Below are positions 45,532-57,700 of a DNA stretch of 64,000 nucleotides, piece after piece. Position numbers and translations under genes: made by a program. The number at the start of each line of letters is the position of its first letter. Position 1 is the first letter of the stretch. This stretch comes from Agelaius tricolor (taxonomy: Eukaryota > Chordata > Aves > Passeriformes > Icteridae), in assembly GCA_023055355.1 (NCBI GenBank), contig JALJCS010000009.1, positions 44,794,501-44,858,500 of the forward strand. Direction: 5' to 3'. Below the pieces are notes generated by a model. It worked only from the letters and a program-made list of their open reading frames with translations, had not been told where the DNA came from and made no database searches.

Positions 45532-46014
45532 CTGCACAAAAAGATCAGGCACATCAGCAAACAAAGTCACTTGTGTCACTGGGTGCTTGGCAGCATAAAT
45601 GTGGCAGTGCTGCATAGCACTCCATGGAAAAAATAATAGCCAATGTGAGGGAAACACTGCCCCTTGGCAAAGGAGATGCAATTCTGAATAGAAGAATTTT
45701 AGGATTAATCTGGTCAAAAAGGACCGTGGCAAGTCCAGCCTTCTCTCTGAACAGGTTCAGTTAAACCAGACTGTGCAGGACCCCAGCCATCTGAGAGTAC
45801 TTCCATGGACAGAAATGTCTGCAAGCTCCCCCAGCCAACACAGGACCAGTTTATTTTCTGGGAAAACCCAGCAGCATCTCCTGCAGGGATTCATGACTGG
45901 GCCTGGTTAAGGCTTCCTTCATCAAGTGTGTATGAGAAAATGCGTTGTTTGGACAAAATTTTAGGGGAGGGCTTCTCAATTCTGCACTAAATGTAAAGAA
46001 AGATTGACACCATC

Positions 46015-46205
46015 ACATTTAATGCTCCAAGAGTAACTTGAACCCATTGCCCCTCATGTTTTCCATGTGACTCCTAAAAAGGGAGTCTCCATCTTTTCAG
46101 CTACCATTTAAATATTTATACACTGACCACATCCAGCAGGACATGTTAATATGGTTAGGTTTCAGCAGATAAACCCGATAAAACTGCCCCTGTATCAGTT
46201 AATAA
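46015..46205 (-). mobile_element. CR1-type LINE fragment
   Basis: The + strand reads CTTGAACCCATTGCCCCTCA, then GGGAGTCTCCATCTTTTCAG, as in antisense CR1. It is diverged and truncated at both ends. Confidence 0.7.
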
Positions 46206-47269
46206 AGATGTAGAAAGTTCACAAAGTATAGTTAAAAAAATCAAAGGCTAAGTAACTACAGATCCAATATGCAGCTCCATGTCCATCCCCCAAGGAAAAG
46301 CTGTATTGCACAGTTATATAAAAAAACAAAGAAACAAATGCCTTAAAATTAATCTGAGTTGTGCTTTGTGCAGATTTGAAGGGAGTTCAAAACAGAAAGA
46401 CAAAAATTATCAATAACCTGAAAAGCCCTTTGATGAAGATAAACAATCACTGTTCCCTCTGACAGCCACACACACCCAGAAAAAATACCACAGAGTAGAT
46501 TTGTTTGTTTGTCTGAGCTAGGAGCTTGCATTCATTTTTTTTCCCTAAATCATGCATTTAGAAACAAATCCATAGAAATAAATTGAGATCCTAGAAGGTT
46601 TTCCTTCTTCTCCCTCTTTTTCTGTCATTTAAAAAATATGGTTCAAGCACTTTATGAAAAATACCCTTCACCACATTTCCTCAGGACTATAAAATTTCAT
46701 TTATATGGGGTAAACAGAGACAGAGAGATTACATTATTTTCCCAACATTGTATATAAAACCAACAAACGAGCTGAGATTACAGTCCCAGACATTTTCTTC
46801 TAAACAGTTCACAGGACAATATTTTACACCAGCCTGGAGGCATCTGAGATGCTGCTGAAAGCAGCATTTCTGTGTACTCTTTGGGTGTCCTGGCCCTGAA
46901 TCCCCTCTCCTGGTACCAAAGCCAGGCACATTCACACAATCATCTCAAGTCCAATATTTCTCCGGCACTAATAAAATCCCCAGACCAGGAGGAGACATAG
47001 AGGACTGTGGAGGAGATGCCAAGAGTGCAGGGGATTTAGCTGTGGCCCTGTGCCAACCACTGTCATCCTTGGCTGACTCTGCAGAGCCAACCAAGTTCCC
47101 ACATGATGCTTGTGTGGGGCAGCCTGGCCCCCAGCATCCCAGGTAATGGATTAGAGCTGTTCAGTGAGGGAAGGCCTGCTGCTCTGGCTGTGATTGTCCC
47201 TGGAAAAACATGTTTTGAGACTATGACAAAGTCCAATGTTTAGGGAAAAACCCACTAAAATGAATAGAA

Positions 47270-47527
47270 TTATTAGGGTGGGAAAAGAACTCTGATATCA
47301 TCAAGTTCAACCTTCAGCCAAATACCACCATGCCCACTAAACCGTATTGTGAAGTGTCACATCTATTGATTTTTTTAACATTTCCAGGGATGGTGACTCC
47401 ACCATTTCCCTGGGGAGCCTGTTTCAATGCTTTAACCACTCTTCCAGTGCAGAAAATTTTCTTCGTATCCAACCTTCAAGCTAGTGCAGCTTGAAGCCAC
47501 TTCCCCTTGTCCTATCTGTTAGGTTGT
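47270..47527 (-). mobile_element. CR1 LINE fragment, 3' part
   Basis: The + strand contains AATACCACCATGCCCACTAA, then CCAGGGATGGTGACTCCACC, and ends around CTTGTCCTATC. These are consecutive blocks of antisense CR1. It is the best preserved CR1 copy in the window. Confidence 0.88.
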
Positions 47528-50089
47528 GTTATTTCCTTCCTTTATACGTTTGATTTCTGTATTCTTAAACAAAGCAAAGTGTACAAAGCACTTTCTAAAT
47601 AATAACCTTTGAAACAGGGTTCTGGACTAGAAAGTGAGAGAGAGAGAAAAAGACAGAAGGTACAAAGCCTATTGAAAGAAAGGTCAAAGAGGTAGGAAGC
47701 ACAATGGGCAGTTGAAACAGTTACCATCCATTCCGGTGAACAGGACCCGTTTAGGTTTTTAGATCGCCAGAGGAGGGGTTATTGGCTCTTCAAAACACAA
47801 GGCCAGTCTCTTAGGCACCACCAAAATGTGCTTTTTGTCCCTCATCAGCCATGGTCTGGGGGCTGAGGCCAAGGTCACAGCAGATGAGATGGGAGCTGGG
47901 CAGAGAAAAACATGCCAGGCCCAAGGGAGCAGTCACACTCAGCTGCCTAGCACAGAGCAAAGCACAAACAGTAAACAAATAGCAAAGCACAAATAGCAAA
48001 TATTTCACTGATGATTCCCATTCTGTTAACCTCACAGGTCACCCAGTGCCTACTGGGAGTTGCACAGTGTCTTTCCAATACTCACACAGCAGTCCCTGAG
48101 TAGAGCACTGCCCAGGTTGTCAGCCCTCCTCAATCCCAATTGCCTACACCTGGAGCTCTGTCAGCACCTGTGCTTCTGCTCCTGAGATGGTTCTTCCCAG
48201 CACCATCTCCTTCCAAAGCCTGGACTTTTGTTCCCCCCTTTCTCTGCTCCCACCCAGCAATGCAGCCCTGCTCTCCTCTGTGCCTGGGCACTCTCTCCTG
48301 CGGCTGCAGGTCCCTGCACTCCCACATTTGGACACAAGGCTGGCATCTCCCCAAAGCAGCTCTGCAACAACCCCTGTAGCCTTTTACTTTCTGAAGCATG
48401 GGTGAAGAAAAAAGAAAAAAAAAAGGCAATTCAGAAGTGCTGCAGACAGCAAGTGAGAAAAAGGCAGTGGTGAGAGGCCGAGAGCAGCCCCAGAGCCAAG
48501 GCAGAGGAAGCCTGGGGCCGGCAGGGAGGCTGCACTGCGGGCGCCCGCCTCGAGAGCCCTGCGTGGTTTCACAGCTTCAAGCCCCGGCTCAGGGCCAGCA
48601 GCAGCTCTCCTGCACAGGGCAGCAAACTCAGCTGCAGCCACCTGCCCACACTGCCTGCTGCTCCAGTCCTGGAGAGACACAGGGAGTCCCAGAACCACAT
48701 CCAGTCACCCTGCTGCAAATCGTGACACGAGGGAGGGATGCTGCACCCCAAAGCTGGCTGGGGTCCAATCCACAGGGCTGGCCCAATGCAGGCAGTACCA
48801 ATGGGGACCAGCTGAACTGAATCACTGGAACATGGCCTGGGCCCTTGAAGCGTGCCAGAACATTTCTTTTTAACAGGATTCTCCTCCTCCAATGCTTTTA
48901 GTGTGCGCCTGGATTGGGTTAGACCATGATTCCTGATAATAGTTTGAGAAATACAGACCGTAAAAGCTGAATTACTTGTAAATCCAGATCACATCTGTCT
49001 ACCATAAATTTTTTTCTCTCCCATAGGCCTTATTAAGTGATTCATTTAGGAGTTTTACTTTTAGGGGTTAGCAAAATTCAGTAACACAGCCGTAAATGAA
49101 GCGTTTTATCTTCCTGGAAACCGAGTTTCTCAGTGAAGCCCATGAAAACCAATCCCAGCACAAGAGATTTATTGATGCAACTGTGGTTAAATACAAAGGT
49201 GTTTAAAGGCAGATCCTGCAGGACCTTCTCCCAACAGCCCAGAGCTGCCTGAGCTGCTTGCTGGGCAGCTTTTCTCAGACACCACCATCTTCCACCGGCA
49301 GTGATGCCTGTGACTCTGGATGATGCTGGGTGTGATGGGTCTTGCCTCAGTGCTGCTGTCTGAGAGCAAAATTCTGAACCCAAGAGAGCTCCCTGGGCTC
49401 AGGGCAGAATGAGGAAAGAGATGAGTACCCTGCATGGTGCTTCTCTTCAAGTGTACACAGGCCTGCAGCTGAAAGGACAGCCCAGACTAAACGCCTACAA
49501 GTTAGCCAGCTAAAATTATTACATTCTTTATGAACAGGATTATTTGTATCTGTCATGGGGTTTGTTTCTATTTATATTTTTCTATGGGTTTGACTCATAG
49601 ACAGAAACAACAAGCAAGCCTGTGACCCTCCACGGCTGAAGAAGCAGAGGCCAATTCTTCACTTGCAGAAGGCAGAGGCTCAATTAATTTGTCATCAATA
49701 TTCCATCACATATTTGTGAAACACAGCATGGCCCAAAGCAAAGCTGTACCCTTGAAGTTCAGCATTAGAGTTCATTGTTGTTGGAGGAAACTGCTGATAC
49801 GATCAGGATTCAGGTTACAAGACCAGTTTTGGGCAGCCCAAATAGTTACATTTAAAAAGGAAGGTATTTTAGGCCATTAGCTTCCAATTTTTTACACCAA
49901 TGAGTGTTAGCCCTATGGAAAGTCAAGGTAAAGTGCTTTAGGATTCCTGCGAGCCCTTCCTACTCCTTTTAGGATCCCTTTCAGGGAGGCACTAACACAA
50001 AGTTCAAATAATTCAAGTTTTCCTCTGATTTATTTGGAAGAAATAGAATCAAAAGAAGGAAAATATTATAATACTACATGGGATTAAAC

Positions 50090-50182
50090 ATTGGTGTTCC
50101 TGCCCATGGCAAGGGGTTTGAAACTAGATGATCTTTAAGGTCCTTTGCAAGCCAAATTTTTCTACAATTTTATGATCTTCTA
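50090..50182 (+). mobile_element. CR1 LINE 3'-end fragment
   Basis: Reads CCTGCCCATGGCAAGGGGTT, then ACTAGATGATCTTTAAGGTC, and ends in a degraded CR1 tail (TTTTATGATCTTC). Sense orientation. Confidence 0.85.
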
Positions 50183-51666
50183 GCACATCATGGAATAAAG
50201 ACTCTAATAAAAAAAAAATCCAGGGTACTGTAACAGGAGAAAGACAAGTAGATCTCCAGCTGCTGTTTGATATGTGGGAAGAGGAAACATATCTACCTTT
50301 TCAGTCTGAAGGTGGAGAAGATTAACTTTGAATATATAATTAAACAAGGCAGCCTTTCACCCTCCAAATCCTTCCAGAGCCTCGTCAGAAACAGAAAGGA
50401 GGGGAGTGCCTTGCTCATCTCTGGAAGGGGACTCCTTGCTTCATCAAAACAGTCAGTCATTCTCAGAAAAAGCAACTGCTTTCACTTCTCACTTGAGCAA
50501 GGACTCGGTGCAAAGGGCTTTCCTGAAGCAAGCCTGGTGTTGCCTCCTAGAGACAGCCAACCATGCACAGGGCAGCTGCAGACACGGATATCCAACAAGC
50601 TGGGCTGACAGCTGCAAGCTGTGCAGCTCTGTCAGCTTTTCTAGGGGTTTAGATTAGGCACAAGTGCTTTTACTAGACCCATCTTCATCAGGGACAGCAA
50701 AAGTTTAATCCAGTTAATGCAAAAGGTGTTCCCTGCTGTAAATTTTCTAGTGTTTAATTCAATCTGGTGTTAAGTGTACAAAGAGGCAAGAATTATTATT
50801 CAAATGCTTCTAGGTCACTTAGCCTTTCCCTTGCCCTACCAACTCTGCCCCACAGCAGTAACTCACCCCAGAGTGATTTACTATCAGGTGCCCTTTTCAT
50901 TCCAGCTCCTACAACCCCGTGCACATGATGCAGGACCACATAAGAGAATTGAGCCTCCTTGTCCCCCTGGGAATCCCAAAGAGGCTTCACAGCTGCAAGG
51001 CTGGAGGAAGACACACCGAGCCAGGCACAAGATGCTGCTGATCACAATCAGATGTGTTCCTCTGCTCAGTGAGCACTTCTCAGAGTGGCAGACATTTCTC
51101 TAAGTACTTTAATTGAGCATTTTTAAGTTCGACTTTACAGCTAGCTCATGGCTCCAATAATCAAATCTACTGGTAACAGGAAGAACAATTCCCAACCAGG
51201 AGATTTATAAGGCATTCCCACTTGCTTTTATCCTAGTTTCAAACTTCCAAAAGTCATTAAGCCCAGGTGGGCTGTCCCACCTGGTGGGGAATGGTGGGAA
51301 CTGAATGCAGAGATGCACAGGCCCAGCAAGAGCCTCTCCAGGGCAGGTGTCCAGCCTGAGCTTGATTGCAACTGCCTTCGTTTGCTGCAAGCAGAGCAGT
51401 AAAAAAATCTCTCACAAGAACACAAGCAAAGGGTGGAGGTGCTGGAGGGAGAATTGCAGCTACAAGGAGGCCATTTACAGAGAGCAGTCAGCCCATGAGC
51501 AATTCCTTCCCCTGCAGCCAACATGCACCAAAGCTGGGACAGTGACAGGAGCCATCCCTGATGTATGCTCAAAGCCATGCCTGGACACTCATCGCTGCTA
51601 ATCCTACTGGAATCTAATCAGGTTTTTTTTTTTCCTTTTTCTGGGATCATTTTCACCTGAACTCAC

Positions 51667-51741
51667 CAGCAGCACCAGATCTAACCAGTGCCAAAAGAGC
51701 CAGAGTAAGGAAGGACACCAAGCCCCCAGCAATGGAACCAT
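51667..51741 (-). pseudogene. CD247: Candidate CD247 exon 1 (signal peptide), frame broken by one base
   Basis: The strong donor GCTG|GTGAGT at 51666 is in phase 1, which is what exon 2 needs. Read in that phase, the exon gives a signal-peptide-like sequence with core LVSFLTLALLALV and end RSGAA, followed after splicing by Asp and the known ectodomain. There is no ATG in this frame: a TAA stands a few codons upstream. The only nearby ATG (51739-51741) is in another frame. A run of five G (CCCCC on the + strand at 51723-51727) lies between them, and one extra base there would put the ATG in frame. It could be an assembly error in a homopolymer, a true lesion, or a chance match with the real exon elsewhere. 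Confidence 0.45.
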
Positions 51742-54700
51742 CCACTTTTCTATGTTAAGTTCATAGCAACACTTGTCAAAACCCAGGTAGCTGTCACTCA
51801 AGTATTTCAAAACATTTCTCATACAATGTTTTTCAGCAGATAAATGACTGAATCACAGGGAAGGTAGACATACAAGGTGGGAAAATGGTGGAAGGCTGCA
51901 AGATTTACTTTAGCAGGACAAATAGGAGCAGACTGTTTTAAGGCTAGCAAAGCCTCAAGATATTTTCACTGCAACGAGGTTTCTGAGGGTGAAGAAATTC
52001 CTGGTGAAGCTTGGTGTCAAGGAGGGAAATAGTTAAATCATCTGCAGATGCAGTGGGCAGGAAGGAGGTTGCACCAACGGCTGAGGCTCTAAACCCTGCA
52101 GTAGCTGCACACACCGGAGAGGTTTCAGAGCAGGGCCCTGCCACTGACCCACTTAGTGCAGAGATGTGTGTGTCATCTCCTGCCCCTGCCAGAGGATGCA
52201 CAGGCCAAAAACCTCCCCTGTGCAACAGCAAGTTATGTACAGGGTAGAGAGAAAGGGTGATTAAGGGTTCATATTAGTTCCCTGCATACTTTTCCTGCAG
52301 CATTGCTCAACAAAATTTAGCGATAATAAGATTAAGACTACTGGGGGATATTCCTCTCTGAAAGGAGCACATGAAGCGTTTCACAGGCCTCATGAAAAAA
52401 AGCCAATGGATGAGCTCTCACAAAATGGAAATATCACAACAAACTTTGCCTGGGTCCTCGATGGACTCCTTCAACAAAGGGGCTCAGAACAAACCCTGAC
52501 TCCTTGGAATCACACATTCCACTTGGGGAAAAAAAAAAAAAGGAATTGCTTCTTCCACCTCTGAAATGCCCTTCCTCTGATTTGGGAGCATTCACATTTC
52601 CATAGCATCTAGCAACTATGCAGCTAAAATTTGATGGCAGAGCAAAGCACTGCTGAAGAGAAAGGGCTTTGTCATGGATCTGCAAGTGGGGCAGGGATTT
52701 ATTTGTCCCTGTTAACACCTCACTGCTGAGGCTGTGCTCCTCTGACAGGTGACAAAACTGTGGCTGGTACATCTCCACTGCTGCATTTTGTTAAGAGCCA
52801 CCTGAGGGACTACACCCAACTTTAGAAAACCTTATCTCAGATGGCATTACAGGATAAGGGGAAAGCAAAGTGCTGTATTTTGAAACACACCTTCTCACAC
52901 ATAGGTAGGAAATGGCAAGAATGAAGAGCTTATATATAAATTTTGACTGGAATAAAGACTGTTAGAAAGCAATACATTCTGGTGTGTGGTGGGAGAAATA
53001 GGAGGAAAGAATTTCCTTATCATTAAGAACTTTATGTAACACCTTTATTTCACCAACTATAAGATAAAACTAATACACTAACTGTCAAAAATACTGAAGT
53101 GCTCTCAAAAGCTCAGGCACTAGAAGCTGGTACCTACTTAATTCCTTCTCTATGGAAACAGACTTGTAGGAAAAAAAATCCCAAAACCCAAGGAAAAGGA
53201 CTCTAATCTCTCATCACAAAGAAAATTTCCTGTTTACTTACACTACAAGTTCAAACCGTTCTATGGCAGTATTTGGAATGCAGATGAAGTAATTATGATT
53301 TACCCATTGTGTGCAACTAATATTAAAATTTGTCAAGTTAATTCCAATAGTTACTTGGGAATACATTGAAAATCTGGAAAGGTGAGTTACCATGAGTAAT
53401 TTAAATTCATTTCATCCACAGCACTAAATGTACCCTATGGTTTTTCTTCAAGATTTTTTGTTAAAAGATTTTCCAGAAATTTAGCAAAGAGAAATGCTAT
53501 TCTGTTGCTTATGACTAGATTTAGTTTAGTTTTGTTTTCCTGGAGGAGTGGCACAGCCATTTCAGAGGATTTAGATCCCTTGTATTTATTCTTTCCATCT
53601 TAACATACACAAGCAGCTCTCAGCCACTTACCAGATATATTTTACAGAACAATTCTGTTCATACCTTCAAGTTTCAGAGCACCTATCTGAAGCAGCCACT
53701 TGAGATGGGATATTATGTTGTCTCTGATTTTTCTCACTCCAACTAATTTTGTAAGTGTAGAATCATGCACTTGTACTGCCACTGCATTCATCTAATTGCT
53801 TGTCAGCCTCATAAAACATGTTCCTTTTAAGATCTTTAATGCTGCTTCTAAAATGGATGAAAATTTTGAAATTATGTTTACTTTAAACCACCCCTCTCTC
53901 CCACAAAAAGCCAGATTGGGAAGCCTCTGGGATGTGGAGAGAGATAAAAAGGCTGTGTAGAAACTGTATTTGTTTGCTTTCTGTGTGCAGCTGAGATGGA
54001 TTTAGAATGCAAAGGAAATTTATATGAGCTCCATTTTTCATAGCACTGGGAGCTTAAGTCAGCTTTATTGAAAGCACAGTTTGGGAAAGTGCAGTCACAG
54101 AACTGCTGGATGGAGTGAAAAATTGCCAAGTGATCAAATGCCCACAGAAAATAAATTTTCTCCTAAAAGGATCCTTAGTGTTTAATTTACTTTTTGTACT
54201 CTGTAAGAAAAATCTTTCTTCTACTTCTATCCATTACAAGTTTTTCTTGCCATGGAACCCTTTATTGTGTATCGCACTATCTAAAATACCTAACAAAAAA
54301 CTGGGTAGCCAGAAAATGCATGGGCTTGTACAGGACAAAACACTTTCCTCCCTTAATACAAATGCTTTTCTGAGATCAGTTGTGATGAATCCATTGTTCA
54401 TTCACATCTGGACTTGTTGTGTATTCCTAATAGGACAGAGGGGAAGAGGGAAGGTACCAGAGACCCACTTTGAGGTGCTTTGCAGTGGCCTCATCTGTGC
54501 TGCCGGGAGTTTCTGGCATGTGCAAGCCTGGAATTAATCCCATTAAGCAAAGTGTTATCCCACGGAATTAGCCATTAGATGTGCATTAATTATTTCAATC
54601 TAGCCCCTGAAATCCATTTGGAGAAGCTGCCCTGTTCTTACAGACAAAATAGCAAAGCTGTGGGAGCCAATAGCACTCACGAGGATTGTGCTGGGGTTTA

Positions 54701-57700
54701 TCGCATCCAAACGGAGGAAGAAACTCAAGTGAATGTAAAATGTCCTGGTTTTCTTCCCAGTAAAGAGCAGATTCCAAAATGGGTGGATTCATTCTCCACA
54801 CAATTGATTTCAAATTAGCAAAGGCCATTTAATTCAATGAGAACAGGTTTAGCCACAGAGCAGACACGCACACCTTCAAAGAAGCACAAGAAACAGGCAG
54901 TGTGCATCTATAATTCAAATATAAATGCAAATGTTTTTTCTAACACACTACATTTCATTATACAAAAAAGATTTACTCAATCTAACAAATTTAAATTTGG
55001 AGAGTATACTCTACACAATTTTTCTGGAAAATAAACTTTTTCATTACTCTTTAAATTCACTGTGTTCTACCCTGCTTTCAGAGTAACCTGACAGTTTGTT
55101 CTTCTGCAATTCATTTTCACATGCCTACACATTAGAAGTCAGAAAACAAAAAGGAAAAAATTGCCTCTGAACCCTTTAATTTAAAAAGTATTCTTTTTCT
55201 AGAAATATATCCTAAAGCTGTATTTCTGTTTTATCAACAAAAATTACCAGTGGTTTACTCCAAGTCCATTGCAAGAACTACATTAGAATTATTTACTACA
55301 AGGCAAAAGAGCAGGAAAGACTGGATGGTTCAGGTCATTGCACAGCACCAAATATATATATTTAACTCTCCAAACATTTCTGCATTTCTACTGAAAAAGA
55401 GCACAGAACATGCACAAAATACAAAGTCTGTGCACATAAAGCAAAAGAAACTGGCTTTGTAACCCGCTCTACCTAATACTCTTTAGGATATAAAACTAGT
55501 TCACCAAAAATGATGGAAAAATAAAATCACTATGTATTTCTGCTGTCAGTCGATTTTCTGCCTGGACAGGACAAAAAAAGTAATTTCCTAACAGATTCCA
55601 TGCACCTGAAATTTATTGAACATGACGGCATCCACTGTCACATAGTGAGTTTTTATCTAAATTAAATTATATAGGGATGTAGATACAGCTACAGAGCAAA
55701 TATTATCTTAATTCATTTCATTTTATAAAGATGCACTTAATTATTTATGCTGGGAAAAAACAATGAAACCTAAACAGCAAAATCATAAGCAAATCTTCAT
55801 AGACCTTAGACAATATTATTTTACCAAACTAGTGCCACAAGCCCCTTGAAGACAAATTTCCCTGCTAGCAAGACCCATCCTCCTCCAGTGTCCCACTGTT
55901 AAATATCTCACTCTTGTAAGTTTATGATCAGAAAAAAGTCCCTAAAAGAGAAAAAGTCTGACCAACTGGGACAGAGAAAATCTGTTCAGTTATTTTATTA
56001 CCATGGTAACAATTGGTGATCTAAACACTACGGTTTTCAGACATAGTTTACAGCCATAAAGGCAATTTCTTCTCTTTTCCCTGTAACATTTCTAACACTG
56101 TTGTAATGGCAGCAGCATAAAAAGTGAAAAAATACTTGTAGAATCCTATGCAAAATTATTATGTACTCTTTAGAAGCAGCAATTGAGTGACAGTTTTATG
56201 CCGCTATTTATAATCTAGGTAAAGCTAAATAAAGTATAAAACTGAACATACTGCTTCACTTAAAATTCTCAGCTGACTGGGACACAGAAATACCTCCTGG
56301 TGGGCTGTTCAGAGATTAGAATTTCTGCAGCTTTTAAGAGATTAAATTCAGCAGCTGGTTATGCTGTCTGCAGAATAACCCGATATCAGATATTGGGCAC
56401 AGTTAGAATTCCTGCACAACCAATTTGTAATTCAAGTCACACCTGTATAATTAAGATTTTTAAAAAATCATATTTCAAAATTAGCTGTACTTTCAGTTTT
56501 TTGGGAAGTGTCAGTAAGGCATGTTTTAAAAACAAAATAAACTCTGCCATTTGAATTTCTCTTAGCAGAATACTGCAGTTGGAGTGAAGAGGGTACATTT
56601 GTCTGTTTGCATACAGACTTGCTTCCAATCAGAAACATCTGCAAACTCAGAAAGATCAAGCTCTACTGGCAGATGGACAGCTTAAATTTTGCCATCCAGA
56701 AAGGTATGCAGCAGTGCTGAAATCAATAACAAAAACTCTAAATAATGTTATTAACAGATCTGTATCAACTTGTGAACTCTTGACTCCCAGAAACCCTACT
56801 CACTACTGATTTCCACAGAAATGTTTTGTGCTTACTCTGTTGTGGTGGAATCTGATGGCGCCAGCATTTTTATGGAAATAATGCATAGTCATTTTGCTCA
56901 ATGACTACTCACTTTACAACTGAAGAAGCAAAATTGATATCCTTGTCTTCAGTCAAGACTCGTACTTTATTTTTATTACTGACCAGAAGTGTAAAAGTGA
57001 AAAAGCCAGTTCCACTTGCTGATTGCAATATTACAGAGAATTTAGCATTACATTCCCAGTTGTTTTTGTCCAAGTTCCTCAATTTACGAATGCTCCGCTA
57101 GGTCAAAAGAGAACCCCAGCAGTTTCTGCAAAACTATGTCTGGCTTTATTTTAGAATATCCGTTTTAACCTTATTAGGTCACGTAGGAATCAAAATCTAG
57201 AGCACAAGCATGGAGATGATTATAAGATGTTGAATTCAAACGATCCCACTCAAACAACTGCTGCACAAACTTTCTGAGTACTTGTCAAAAGGCCAAGAAA
57301 GTGCATTTTATGCAGACAATCTTAATGGTGGGAAACGACAGAAAACAAAGTGATGTCATCAAATTATTTTCTATAGTTATCAGAGTGTTCTTTGCTGTCC
57401 TATTTGTAAAACCACTCTGTGCTGTAAAAAGTTAGACAAAACAGGACTTAGAGCACAAACAAGTACTTGCAGTGTAATGGTGTTCTCAATGCTTGTCAGG
57501 AAAGTTCAGGAGGAGCAGAAAACCCAGAGCCATGACATCAGCCAAGGACACTCTTTTATGTTTGCTGCCCCCCTGGGCATTGCACACCAGACACTCTCCA
57601 GGCTGGTTTTAATAATAGCTTTATAGCCATAGTTAAGGAGAGAATGACTGCTTTATTATCCTTTGCAGACAGATAAATCACATTTCTTACACCTACCCAA

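Larger units (their letters stand above)
45532..51666 (-). other. CD247: CD247 intron 1 (if exon 1 is at 51667-51741)
   Basis: 6.1 kb, with three CR1 fragments (46015-46205, 47270-47527, 50090-50182). No exon of another gene was recognised. Human intron 1 is far larger, so the limit here depends on the exon 1 call. Confidence 0.6.

Noticed and set aside
47811..48035. A - strand peptide with a hydrophobic stretch (LLFVLCYLFTVCALLCA) as an alternative CD247 signal peptide
   Set aside because: No phase-1 donor follows at the right place, and the sequence is built from imperfect repeats of CAAATAGCA type.
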